Source: Anopheles merus
Taxonomy: Eukaryota > Arthropoda > Insecta > Diptera > Culicidae
Assembly: GCF_017562075.2 (NCBI RefSeq)
Contig: NC_054082.1
Span: forward strand, 3,466,550 to 3,530,549
DNA length: 64,000 nucleotides
Reading direction: 5' to 3'
Shown here: positions 24,324 to 36,354 of the stretch, one piece after another
Layout: each line of letters begins with the position of its first letter
Numbering within the stretch: the stretch's first letter is position 1
Made by a program: the position numbers and the translations under genes
The notes under the pieces: model-generated
Database searches by the model: none
Told to the model about the DNA's origin: nothing
The model's input: only the letters and a program-made list of their open reading frames with translations

Positions 24324-26870
24324 ATGCCTCACGGAGATTCAACATCACCGCGTACAGGGGGACGTGTAGAGGAATGCGGTGGAGAACATTCGGACGAAAA
24401 GGATGAAGAAACTCCCTCGCCATCCGGATGGAAAAACGTTTCCGAAGACAGTATCGATGGCAGAAAGAATGTAAGCAGCGTCTCGAATATAAACAACAGC
24501 AGCAGCAGCAGCATCTACCACAACGAAGAATCTTTTGTCGACAAAATTCGATCCAACTTTTCGTGCATGTTTTCAAAGCTGTTGCCGTTTCGTCTTTCAA
24601 AGGACGTCATTGAATCGTCGCATAATCAGCAGGAAGTGCGAAGATTATCCCGCAGCCTTGCAACGCAAACGCCAGAAGAGCTGGGGCAGGTGGTTCATCA
24701 TTCACAGAATGTGCCCGAGTCGAATGAGTTCAACAATAACAAAAGCCTCCTCTGTGAGACGGCTGCAAAACGTCGCCGACTGTGTGAAAGTGAAGGAAAA
24801 ACGTGCGACGTTCCCGAGCCACCGAAGACTTTGGGCCGATTCAATACGGTGCCGGCTGTTCAAAACCGCCGCCTTACCGGTTTTCTTGGTAACGCACACT
24901 ATCGCAAACGAATGCAGCAGCAACGGCACCATGGCAATATACACAAGCCGCTGTTCGGTACCCCACATCTTCAACCTACCAGGGGGAGAAACGATTCCTT
25001 CGCTTCCTCCCAGCGTCCATCCTTCAAACCGTCCATTACCGCTGTGGCAAAATCGCTGACCACTGGTTATATTCCGCCGGAGTACGGAGGGTCACCGTTT
25101 TACGAAGGGTTTACTCGCTACGGTGGTGCATCCGCCGCACAAATGCTGGCCAGGTACGATCCTAATTCAACGGCAGTCACTACGCTGATAAGAAGAAAAA
25201 TCCCAACAGAAAACGGATCGGCCTCCTCTTCCCGTGGCTCGACAGTTCCGTACCCTTCGCAACGAATACTTGCGATAGTGGATAAATATGCTACGAACAG
25301 ATCGGACCGCACAGCAGCCCATTCGAAGGCGACACTGTGTAAGTCACGGTCCCTTCCAATGGTCCAACCAATGCGCGTGCCAAAGAGAGAACATTCTCAA
25401 GAGACAGAGCAGCAGCTGCAACGACCACTGCCGCCGATTGTTCCCTTGATGGAGTACACGCTCCCGGTACAGCTCGGACTCCAACCTCCGGTGCCGATCA
25501 GTCCTATAGAGCGAAACAAACAAAGCACACCGACCGGTGGCAAGCAGACAACGAAAAGAACACGGATACATGCAAAACCGGTAAAGGAACCCCAGCTGTC
25601 CAAGATACAGCCGGTCCAGCTCCCAAACGTACAGCTACCCCCGCTGATCAAAGGGTTGCCACAGTTTGATAACATCGTACCATTAAAAGGTCGCACACTT
25701 CCGGTGGCCGATAACGTGCGTGAGTTTAAACCTAACGCAAGCGACAAAGAGACTAGCGTTCGAAAACATGATCAGAAACAGACACCACCAGAGAAAACAG
25801 AAAGTAGTACAGCCAGTACACTACTGCGTGAAATCAATACGTTTGTATTTGCACGACCGCAGCTACTCGGAAGCTGGCCACCTCAGCTGCAGGATGATCC
25901 ATTTCCCGCTGCGACAATGAAGTTTAAATTTGCCGAGCCAGAGCCGTTGCATGATGACCAACCGCCGGTACGATCTTTCAAGGACCTGATGGCTGATTCC
26001 GGCAACAGATGGGCATGTGAGGTGTGTATGGTACGAAACGAACCACACAAGAAAACCTGCATCGCTTGTAACAGCTCTATGCCGAAGTCGAAAGAATCGA
26101 AACCGAAGGAGTCAAAATCATCAAAGGAGTCGAAACCGAGAGAATCGAAAGCGAAGGAGTCGAAACCGAAAGAATCGAAAGCGAAGGAGTCGAAATCAAT
26201 AGAGTTGAAATCGAAGGAGTCGGTATCAAAAGAGTTGAAATCGAAGGATTCGAAACCGAAGGAATCGAAACCGAAAGAATCGAATCCGAAGGAGTCGAAA
26301 TCGAAGGAGTCGAAATCAAAGGAGTCGAAGCCTAAAGAATCAAAACCGAAGGAGTCGAAACCTAAAGAATCAAAACCGAAAGAGTCGCAACCGAAAGAGT
26401 CAAAACCGAAGGAACCGAAACCGGAGGAACCGAAACCGAAGGAGTCGAAACCTAAAGAATCAAAACCGAAGGAGTCGCAACCGAAAGAGTCAAAACCGAA
26501 TGAACCGAAACCGGAGGAACCGAAACCGGAGGAACCGAAACCGGAGGAGCCGAAGCAGCACCGCAGCTCACGGAATACAGCTAACACCAGCAAAACTACG
26601 TCCAGCGTTACCACAAATGACAGTGAACCGTCTAAGCGGTGGAAATGCACGGCCTGCAAAGTGCGTAACGAACCAACTGTATCGATCTGTGTTTCCTGTG
26701 CCAAGAAGAAATCATCCAGCAGTAGCAGCAGAACGAACGATCGAAAAGATCGTAGTCACAAGAAAGAAAGGTAAGATTTTAAGTCGCTCGTTGTGGACCA
26801 GAGTATAGAACAGTTACATTTTACTTTTCTTTCCAGCAAACCACCAACGACAGAAAAAACCAAGCCGTAA
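24324..26870 (+). CDS. Nup153-like protein, two RanBP2 zinc fingers, no FG tail
   Basis: Two exons are joined: 24324-26770 and 26837-26870, with a 66-bp intron (GTAAGA...TTTCCAG). The product is 826 aa. The start is the first ATG after an in-frame TGA at 24249, in good context (ACAAAATG). The N-terminal third has a short conserved segment (FVDKIRSNFSCMF...LPFRL), and the motif GSPFYEGFTRYGG near residue 255 matches the SPFY..T.YGG motif of Nup153. Two zinc fingers of form W.C-x2-C-x10-C-x2-C start at Trp563 and Trp773; this type typically binds Ran-GDP in Nup153 and RanBP2. Between them is a lysine/glutamate-rich array of five-residue KPKES units. The C-terminal FG-repeat domain of Nup153 is absent and the protein ends 37 residues after the second finger. 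With one tiny intron it could be a partly retroposed, truncated Nup153 paralog. That it sits at the nuclear pore basket is inference. Confidence 0.75.
26085..26560 (+). repeat. 15-nt (KPKES) coding tandem array with a 90-nt higher-order repeat
   Basis: Inside the Nup153-like gene, about 30 degenerate 15-bp units encode K-P-K-E-S and variants (KAKES, KPEEP, KSKES). Near the 3' end a 90-bp block starting at 26343 is repeated almost perfectly from 26433, which shows a recent duplication of six units. The array separates the two zinc fingers and should be a flexible, highly charged linker. Confidence 0.9.
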
Positions 26871-27104
26871 ATGAGCGATCAGGGGTGAAGTATTGCATTG
26901 CATGGTTGCTGAAATATGTTGAAAACGTTTCAGCAAGAGCTAAATCTGATATATGATATCTCAATGTGAAATACCAAGATTTAGGACTCGAAATTCATTA
27001 AGTTTGCCAAACTGACCGATAGACCGATCAGGATAATTTTTATATTTTATGATAGTTTGTTACATGAAATGTATTCTTCGCCGAAGTACAAAAGACTTTG
27101 GGGT

Positions 27105-27375
27105 AAGATAACCAAACGTTTTCTTTTGATATGAACTTTTTCTTACGATTGATTTACAATGAATTGAGGAACATGAATTGAATGGAGGATTTACTACATC
27201 AACAACTCTTTAACATAAACAAATAAAGGACTACACAGACACACGAAGCATTAGGAGAAGATAACCACGCAATTTATTTTGATATGAATTAATTATTTCT
27301 TGCAATCGATTTGCAATTTCAGCAAGTAACGCAAATGAATTGAATGGAAGATTTATTATATTTTCAACTCAAAAT
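27105..27375 (+). repeat. diverged direct duplication in the 3' flank
   Basis: Two imperfect copies begin with AAGATAACCA at 27105 and 27258. They share TTTTGATATGAA, a TTTCTT..GAT(C)GATTT core and ATGAATTGAATGGA(G/A)GATTTA. Each copy is followed by an AATAAA signal (27222 and 27418), so the duplication may have doubled the gene's 3' end. Confidence 0.65.
27222..27227 (+). terminator. poly(A) signal, Nup153-like gene (proximal)
   Basis: AATAAA 352 bases after the stop codon at 26868-26870. It is the first canonical hexamer downstream. A second one lies at 27418-27423. Confidence 0.55.
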
Positions 27376-30300
27376 GTATGAGCTACATGTACAACTTTCT
27401 CGAACTTTGGGTACACTAATAAACCGTTCAGAACCTTTTTGCATTATGTTTGGTCCTCCCGTAATCAATATCCCTAAAACCATACACTTTAACGCATTCT
27501 TCCTTTTCCACTAGCAGCCGCTCATTAGAAGCAGTGCGACAATCTCGAACAACAAAAAGAAAACTTATCGCAAGCCTTGTGAAGCATTCGTCAATTTCAG
27601 CTTTCCACAACATTTACACTACTCCAATCGTGGTGGTAGTGGTGTGTCCTTTCCTGCTTTTCTAGCGTACCGAAGAACACAAACATGGTACAAAAACCAC
27701 ACTGGCTAGATTGTACCAAATGGCGGGTGGTACGCGTCCATGTACGGTGAAGTGATCACCATTTCTATCACTTCAAGGGGTTTGGTCAGTGCTGGCCGGG
27801 ACCCGGGAGGAGGGAATAGAAAACCCATGTTTCCATCGACACACACCACACACATACAACACACAACCCCATGGCTCAACGACACGCGGAGGGAGCCGTG
27901 TTCGAGCGTGTACGAACGAGCTCACTTTTCCAGCTCCTAGCTAGTAGCGTTAAATCATTCTGCAGTCCAGAGAACGCCCGATGGCATCTTTCTCATGTAG
28001 TTAGTTTGGCCTTTTTTCCCTTCCAGCACAAAATTCACTTTTCTACACGAAGCACAGAATGCTTTCGGGATTGAGAAAGGCACACAGACCAACCACTTCA
28101 CCGTTGTATGTGGCGTGTGTCTGTGTGTGTGTGTGTTGTGCGAAGGACGTGTTAGTGAGTAATGTAGCGAGGGCTCTTCCCGCATCGATTCTTCACTGTA
28201 GCACTCGATGTTTGATACCGATGGCTTGCGGAATGTTTCAACATGCTGTCCTTTGCTGCAGATGTTTCGTGGTGAAAGGGTAAAAGTCCCACACGGAAAA
28301 AGCTACCGCTTTAAGCAGAGTCGATGTTTCACCAACAGCTACACTACATAGAGCAGGAACTCGGACACCAACTACACTTCGTCCTGTACATGTCCGACGA
28401 AAGCGACGAACGAATCGAATCTAAATGATGATGGATGAGTATTTGAACACCAGAGCAGGACGACACAAACTTTGTTCGAAAACTATAGAACAAAACAAAG
28501 TTACGCTCTGCTACCTCATAAAACGAGAAACTATTGCGCAGGTGAGAAACAAGAAACTTTGAATTCTGCTACTGCTGGTGCTGCAGAGACCGTAATCAAA
28601 TTTATACTCTCCTATTCCTTGTCTCGTGTGTCTACCAACAGAATCAAATTTCATGTCTCTAAGAAGAAGCACTCCGGTCGTCAAAACACCGAGCACAATT
28701 ACACATACAACACATACACACACACACAGTTTCTGCCACAAATCTCTTAACTTTTGCTGCATCGCTATGTATAATTTGATTAGACCTCACTTCCCTCCGC
28801 AATACACCAACGACGTAGTACAGTAGTTGAAGTCGTGGATAGTTTTAAGCTTTGCTGTTGAAAACAGTTAGAGAGAGAGAGAGAGCCAAAAGACCCTACA
28901 GATAAAATATATTGCCAAAGATACAGCCAAAAAACCCCAAATGAAACATGATGGTGGATCCACACGCTACGAAAGTGAGCTGATGTGCAAGGAGAGGATT
29001 GTATTTCCAAAACGGCAAACTCGTTGGCTCCGATTGCCCGCAGGGTACACAAACTATGCTGAACCCAACCCTGTCGCTATTCTAACCGGCAAATATGAGA
29101 GCCTTCGCCAACAAAAAAAAAGGAATAGCAATACTGTACGAGCTCTGCCCCAAAGGCTTCAACAAAAGGATGACCGTTTTGGGTACCACGATAGAAATCC
29201 TGGCAAATCCTCATCATCGATAAACGGTAAGCCGGTCGACGAGGGGTTGCTGCCAAAACGGGACTGGACGACATGCTTTCTGCGGCCCAAAAAGCCTCCA
29301 GAAATAAAAGAAGGGATCCCACACACTAGAGGCAACCACCACCACCACCACCATCACCACCCTTCACCACACGCACCATTGGGAGGGTTCATATAACCAT
29401 GAAAAATGGAGGCGATTATTATGTTCCATTGGCCTCAAAAAATCCGTTCCTGCTAACAGAAGAGAAGGGTTCGATCGACACACACACAAACGCAAAAAAA
29501 AAGGATGCAAATAAACCCCCGCCTTGCCATGGAGACCGGGGCTTATCGAGAGGGATAGGGTTTCCATCACTCCCGATGGTTGCGATCGTTTCGAAATGTA
29601 CACTGAATTTATAAAAATGATTATCTAGATCCCGAAAGAAAACTGTTCCTGATACGTCGAAAGAAGGGGCTCGATATTTGGACTGCAAAATTATATACTG
29701 CAACAATTTATTCGTGCAGATTGGTAAGTGTTTCTCGCAGAAAAAAAAAACAAGCGTGATGTTGCGGTGGTGGTTTGCTTCGGTAATTCCCAATCAATAT
29801 GCGGTTCAGCTTCAGTTTCAAAGAAAGGATCCATTCCAGCAATTTAGCCGCATCAAGATAACATTTATAGCACTCTCCCACTCTCGCTCTCACTCTTCTA
29901 TTGTTGTAACGAAACTCCCGCATCAGACGGCAAAATGCTTTTGAAAAGCCGGCACCATTAGAAGTACCCCCGTTTGTCCGGATCTGAGGTAATAGAAAAC
30001 GAATGTTGCCATTGCAAACCGATTCCAGTGCGCTGTAGTATCCCTTCTTCTTTGGTACAACCGGCTCCCTGGAAAATAAACGACCGATCATTAATTGGCA
30101 CCAGATGCAGCGAGCGGTGTTGCAATGAAGAACGAATGCCATTAGAATGCAAAATTAATTTTGGTTTCAAGCAAAGGGGGACCCGTTCTAGGAGCGTTCT
30201 AAGTTCCATTTCGAGTGTGGCAGAAACGCTAGCAGCTAAAAAATACGATGAAAAGATTGAGAGATTTAAAGCAATTCAACGTTATCAACATCTGCTGTGA

Positions 30301-33300
30301 GATGTTTGAGAGTTTCAGTTTAGTAGTTTAAGGCAACTCGTCAAACAAACACGATTTCAAATGATTTTATTTAACTTTGTCCACTTTTAGATAATCAACG
30401 AGCATTCCCAACATTTCTCATCGAACTTTACCTTGACGGCATGCAGCTCAACCTCAGTTGAACTTGAAACGAACTTCCCAAGAACAACAATGCTTTCTGC
30501 ACCGTCAATGAACTGCCGAGTACAAGAAGAATGATTGAAATTGGAACTTCCTGCAGCAACGGTTGGCCCGCCATCAAAGCACACACAAATCACCAATTTA
30601 ACTTCAACCACTCGAAACCAGCCATCGGTATTGTTTCTTCTCCCCAGGAAGGAGACGGTTCTGCTGGGCTACCAATTACCGCCACGACCAACCAGACGAT
30701 TTCATCCTCGCGCAAACAATAAAATGGAAACAATGTTCAGGCAGGGAGGTTAACGACAAGAAAAACCACTGAACCATTCCCGGACCGCAGCGCAGCGCCT
30801 CGCGAAACGCGGACCTTCTACTGAAGCGCACGAGGTGGAGTTCAAGGTGATATAATTGATGGCGCGTTATGCCTTTACGTTCGCGGACGTACACACGCAC
30901 TTGTTGGCCTCACGGTAGATGATGACGAGAAGGTGACGCCTAGGACTCGGTCGGGTTTCTCTCCCCTCCCGTGGGGAGCGTTTTTGCATGCTGGCCGGTT
31001 GCGGTCGGTGAAAGAGTTGAACCGTATCGATCTGATTACTCTCGGACATGATTTTTTTTTCCCCTTCCGTTTCGGTTCGCTGACCTTGAAACACATCACG
31101 CGTCAAGGAATCGGCGATTATCGAACAGAATTCGCTCGACTAAATCAAGTGTTCACGCAAAGACGCTCGTAATCGTTGGATCCGGCCCCGGCCATTGCCG
31201 GCTGTATGGGACGAAGGTATGTGCGTTAACCGATTATTATCACGTCGCGCCTCGTGAGAGGACATTTCAGGCACGACTGCCTGTGTACCCCCATTATTGG
31301 TCGCTTGGTGCCAAATCGGACCGGTTGACCAGACGTGTATGAATGTCACGAAGTTGCACGTAAGCTGGTGTAGGGGCTATTATCAACGATCTGTTGGATT
31401 TTGTGGTGCCACGGGAGCATGCAGCAACTTGCAAAACATACTTTGGGAGGGTCTTCATTATTTTGAATCAATTTAAAGAAGCTATCAGCACTATCGGGAA
31501 CTATAGCATCAAACGAAACCGACTACATCCAACGTGTAACGCTGTGGGGTGGAACGTCTCTACCACTCTTCCATTTTTAATCCCAACCTTAATGTCCGTT
31601 CTACAATATGCAATGCTTCTGTCTGCGGTTAGCCAAGCCATGCCATTGAACCTACCCTAAATTAACCTCAAACCACCATGCTCCATCTTTTCATGCAACA
31701 AGCAACCACCAAACCCCAAAGACAATCGGTTACTGAACTTCGCATGCGAAATGCCATCGACTTGCTGTGCTTCCTCCCCCCCACCGGCCTGGCATACTCC
31801 GGATTGCCTGCAGGATCGATCGACACCGAAAAGTTAACAGTGAATGTCAAGTAGAAACAGCGATTGTGCAAAAACGACGCTCGTGAGAATGTGCAGCAAA
31901 GAAAAACTGTTTCGCCAAGTACATTCATTTTTTTTATTTTAGGTGCTTGAAATTTACAATAACCATTCTTCGGCGTCTCCAGCTGCCTCTCGACAAGTTT
32001 ACCGAAAAAGGTACCACCGAAGCGAAGGGAAACGTAAAGTTTCGTGCCATTGTCGATGGAGGTGTATGGAAGCAAACCCCATCCGGCCCGGCAGTTGCTC
32101 TCCGATGAATTGAATGATTGGAACGGTTGGAGGAAGCCGGGTAAGAACGGATCCTGGGCACGGACAGTTTGCCGTGAAACTTTAGCTGCGCGGCAACTCC
32201 GGGATAATGCTTCCGAAAACCCAGAATCGAAACCTGAGAACTCGTGCTGAGTTCGACCGAAACGTACAGAGGGAGCATGGAAAAGAAAATACCTTCAAAG
32301 GTTCCAGCGGCGGCTGATAAGAAGCCCTACCAGAACTTCGGATACCGGAAAGTACGAGAGCAACGCACTCTGAAGGGGACACCCGGGATGTTTTACACTT
32401 CTCATTCTTCCTCACTTCCAATATAGTCCACGGAATCCACGGAAGGCTTCAGTCGAGAGCTGAGAGGTTTATGCAGCCTATGCTTCCCGTGGTGTGCATT
32501 ATGCGCTCCAGAGGCCCCTAAAACAAGGGGCTGAAACAATAAATGGTCGACGAATAGCAAGCAAAACCATATAAATCCTCACAATATGTGTAGCTGTTAA
32601 GGAGCACTTTGTCAGCGTCAGCCGGGGAGAGCAGCTAAGCGCGCTGAACACAGCTTTATAAGGCTGCATTAGAGGAAGAGAAAGAAAGACCAATCCGGCG
32701 CAAATCCCTCACCCCACACATCATCTTCGTAGCGGGTATAAAATATTCAACAGCTTCAGACACCATCTGTTCCTCGGCACGGAGAGAGAAGGTGGCCACC
32801 ACAGCCAGCCAGCCAGCCACCAAATTGATTGTTTGCCCAGGCTAAAATACCAATCAGACACGAAAAAGCTGAGAAACGGCAACTCCGTTTTCCCACGGGG
32901 ACACGGGGACTTGTGGCCGGAGGAAAAATAATTTCCCCCGGGATCAGCAGCTAGATAGGATTTAATTTCTCAAACTGAACCACTCAGTGCCCGCCGCCCG
33001 CCGCACGAATAGAGCGGATGACGTGATGGTGTGCACGGTTCGGACCAGATGTTTCCTTCGCAACACGGGACAAAACAGCAACAGCGGTGCAGCGCGCGCA
33101 ACAACAAATCTTCCCCACTGCAGGGAGGGCATCTTGTCGGGGCGTGAAAAAATGAAAGCATCAAGGAGAACGACCAAAGCAGCACCAACTGCATCCGTGA
33201 CATCATCCGACAGAATGCAGCAAAAACAAGCAACCCAATACAAATGCGATTCGGAAAATAAAGATACACCGAGCAAAAGGGTGCCGTTAAACTTTGCTCT

Positions 33301-34200
33301 CGGCCACGCTTGCCCGTGAATGTCAACCCGCCGTTTGGCACGGCGCTGCTCGGCGGCACACAAATGGCACGACACGGGCGTGCCCCCGTGGCGCGATGAG
33401 GTGTCACTCAACTCACACAGCGAGCTTTTTATGCACAGTTGTATCGTCAGCCGAAAAGAAAAACCATCCACACTGGGGAAGAAACGCAGACGCTTTTGAA
33501 CCATTTGAACGCTCGCTTCTGTCTGAAAGCTTATTCGATTATGTTTCGGTTGCTTTACCTCCTAGCGACGAAAGCGACATGACTAATCAAAGTTGGAATG
33601 CTGTTTGTCTACAAAAAGGCCCGAAAAAAGAAAACACATGCCTTGCAAATGTCTTCACATTCGGTGACAGACTTTTCTTATCGTCGCTTTAAAACTAGCA
33701 TTCAGCCAATCATGTGACGCGCTATGCCAGACATGCAGCAGCAGCAGAAAGTTAAACTAGTCCATCATCAAGGACGCGCTGTGGCCGCTTTATGCTTTCA
33801 CTGCATGCATGCTGCAGTAACACAACCAACCAGCAGCCGTGAGACAAGAAGTAAAATGTCATGAATAATTAATGACACGCGCGCTCGGGGTCCGGGACGA
33901 TGGCGGACCCGTGCCTGTGTGGGACTGCAACTCGCCCCATCTACGTCGGGGGGGCAAAGTTCGCGACCAACTTTTGCTTCTTTTATTGCGCCCATCACAG
34001 CTTATATCACGCGGATTTTGTGGGTTTTATTTCCGGTGCCTATCAACAGAGAGAGAGAGAGAGAGAAGTAAAAAATCCCGGGAAAGTCTTCTACTGCATT
34101 GCCGCATAGAAGACCTGGAACGTCGGCGTGGTTCGCGTTTTGGTAAAATTTGGACCGTAGGACTTTTGATAGTTTTGCCATCAAAGCCTAATGAACAGAA

Positions 34201-34216
34201 GGGGGGGGGGGGGGGG
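34201..34216 (+). repeat. poly(G) run, 16 bases
   Basis: An uninterrupted run of 16 G on the plus strand in non-coding DNA. Confidence 0.9.
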
Positions 34217-35974
34217 CTCTGTCTTTTTGCCCCCTTGCCAGTGCAAGATTATTTTAGACCCTTTTTTACACAAAATGTCCGTCCGTCCGTCACTTGGTGC
34301 ACGGTTTTCTCTTCTTATCATTCTCTTCTACGGTTGAAACACGTCCCCAAGAGCAGTTGAACTTCATGAACTGGAACGAGATAGCTTCGGTCCGGAAATA
34401 GACACAGCTCAAAGAACGATGGTCTGGCTTATGTGCGAGTATTACAACGTTTCTACACCTTTACATGTTACAATTTTTGCAGACTTTGCAAATCTGAGGG
34501 ACAGGTTTCCCCTTGAAAAAAAATCTGGGCTAATCACAGCACTTGCTAGACCTTTCTGCGTTTGATTTCCGCCACAACGGCCGCACTCTTGCTTCAACCA
34601 GAAATTCCGGCTCAAAAACTGCAGCCCGAAAGTGCTCTCGATCGAGAAGAATTTCCGGTTCAACCCGCGGGATCAAACCTGCAAGAGGAAAAGCCTTACA
34701 CATTCGTGCCGAGAGCCGGTTATTGCTAGCCTTTTTTTTTGTCCTCTCGCGGTCTCTCTCTGTCGATCTCCTTTTTGTGTTACTTGCTCCACGATCAGGA
34801 AGTGTAGGTCACAAAAAATCAGCCACCACCATCATCATGTGTAATGGAAACCCAAACCAGTGAGCGCACAAACACACACAGACATGTAGAGACAGAGGCA
34901 CAAGTATCTGCCAAGGGTCATGGAAGGGCACTGGAAGGTAACGAAAACACCTCAAATACGTGCTTCTGCCTGAGCCAACTGTTCTGCTGGCATCGACCCA
35001 GAGTTTTTTTATTGTGCGCTCCCGAATCCCACCCTGCACGGTTCAGTTGCTGTCTCAAACCTGTCTGGGTCGAGGGGCAAGGATCCTGCCCTAAGCCGCT
35101 AAAACGAACAGAAGGCATACCAGCAGCAGCAGCAGCTTCACCATTCCGTTTTTGTTCACATTTTCTCCTACGGATTTATGTTTTCTTTTTTGGCGTACAC
35201 AACTTTCATCGCATGTGCACATTCGAGCGGTGTTGGTGGTGGTGGTGGTGCATCGGCCGCCAGCTGGCCCAGAACTTGGTTGAGTTCAACTCGCGGCGGA
35301 CGTGATGAATGCTGTGGCAGCTGGAGATGAAACGAACCCTCTCCTGGATGATGCACCTGGATAAGATGAGAATGAAATAAAGCGCCTCTTTTCATGGCTT
35401 TTTGAATCGTTTCCGTTCTGTTAGGATCGATTGCTTTGTTTGCAGCACGTACTGAAGAAACTCAACATTCCTAAACGGTGATCCATCTCTCGTCCGCTCT
35501 CCCGGTGAGCGTTAAGTTCTTTGTTCGGGTTTCGGATTTTCGTTTCGGCTGTCAAGAAGTGTTTCTTCTGACGGCAGCGCACAACTATGCACTTATGTAT
35601 GTGCAGCTCAGGTAGAGAGGAACTATTCTTGCAACTATTTTGATTTAACGTGGTGTTGAATAGAAAGGATGGTCAATTAAACATCATGTTTGCTTCTTGA
35701 AATATTAACGAACCGTATTCATTAGTAGAAATTAAGCATTATTCACACAAGAACGTTAAAATACACACAACAACTCATTCGTTCGGCATCGTTTCAGCCA
35801 ACAAACCTACTGCTCACATCATCGCCTTGTCCTCCAAAATGAGTCATCTCTGTCGGTTCTTTTATGTCGGCAGATCGGAAAAGAATAAACGATTGCGATT
35901 AGAAGGGCAATCAGCTCTGCAAGCATTCCCCATTCCAAGGAGCGTTGCGGGCGATTGTGTGTACGGGGATTTCT

Positions 35975-35995
35975 TGCTGAAATTTAATTTCAGCA
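35975..35995. repeat. perfect 9-bp inverted repeat, 3-bp spacer
   Basis: TGCTGAAAT, spacer TTA, ATTTCAGCA. The arms are exact reverse complements. I see no transposon-like ends around it; a dimeric protein-binding site is possible. Confidence 0.8.
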
Positions 35996-36278
35996 TTTTC
36001 TGCTTCGCTTTCGACCGCGACTAGTCGATGGAAAAAATAATCCCCAGCACAAATAAGAAAAGAAACCTGCAAACAAAAATGCTGAAAAACAGCCCAAATG
36101 TATACAGGAATAAAACGCAACGCAACCCAAAGCGGACCAAAACCAAACCGGTGGAACCAAATGAAAATGAGCTGGAAAGGTTCAATGATGGAACGTCTGT
36201 GTGAGTGTGTGTTTCAAGGCGATCGTCTGGAAGGCTAAAACATCACGCCGAGAAGCGTACCACTTTACCCAACAACGC

Positions 36279-36354
36279 CAGCAGCAGCAGCAGCAGCAGC
36301 ATTGCGATGCTCAAGGAGACGATTATAACGAAAATGATGATGATGATGATGATG
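36279..36354 (+). repeat. (CAG)n followed by (GAT)n microsatellites
   Basis: A CAG run at 36279-36300 and a GAT run at about 36334-36354. Read on the minus strand they create a spurious Leu/Ile-rich frame that should not be taken for a membrane protein. Confidence 0.85.

Noticed and set aside
27060..27423. Possible MITE in the 3' flank of the Nup153-like gene
   Set aside because: The two copies are direct, not inverted, and I see no terminal inverted repeats or target-site duplication.
28941..29396. 151-codon frame ending in a His run
   Set aside because: The His run comes from a CAC microsatellite; the remainder shows no domain.
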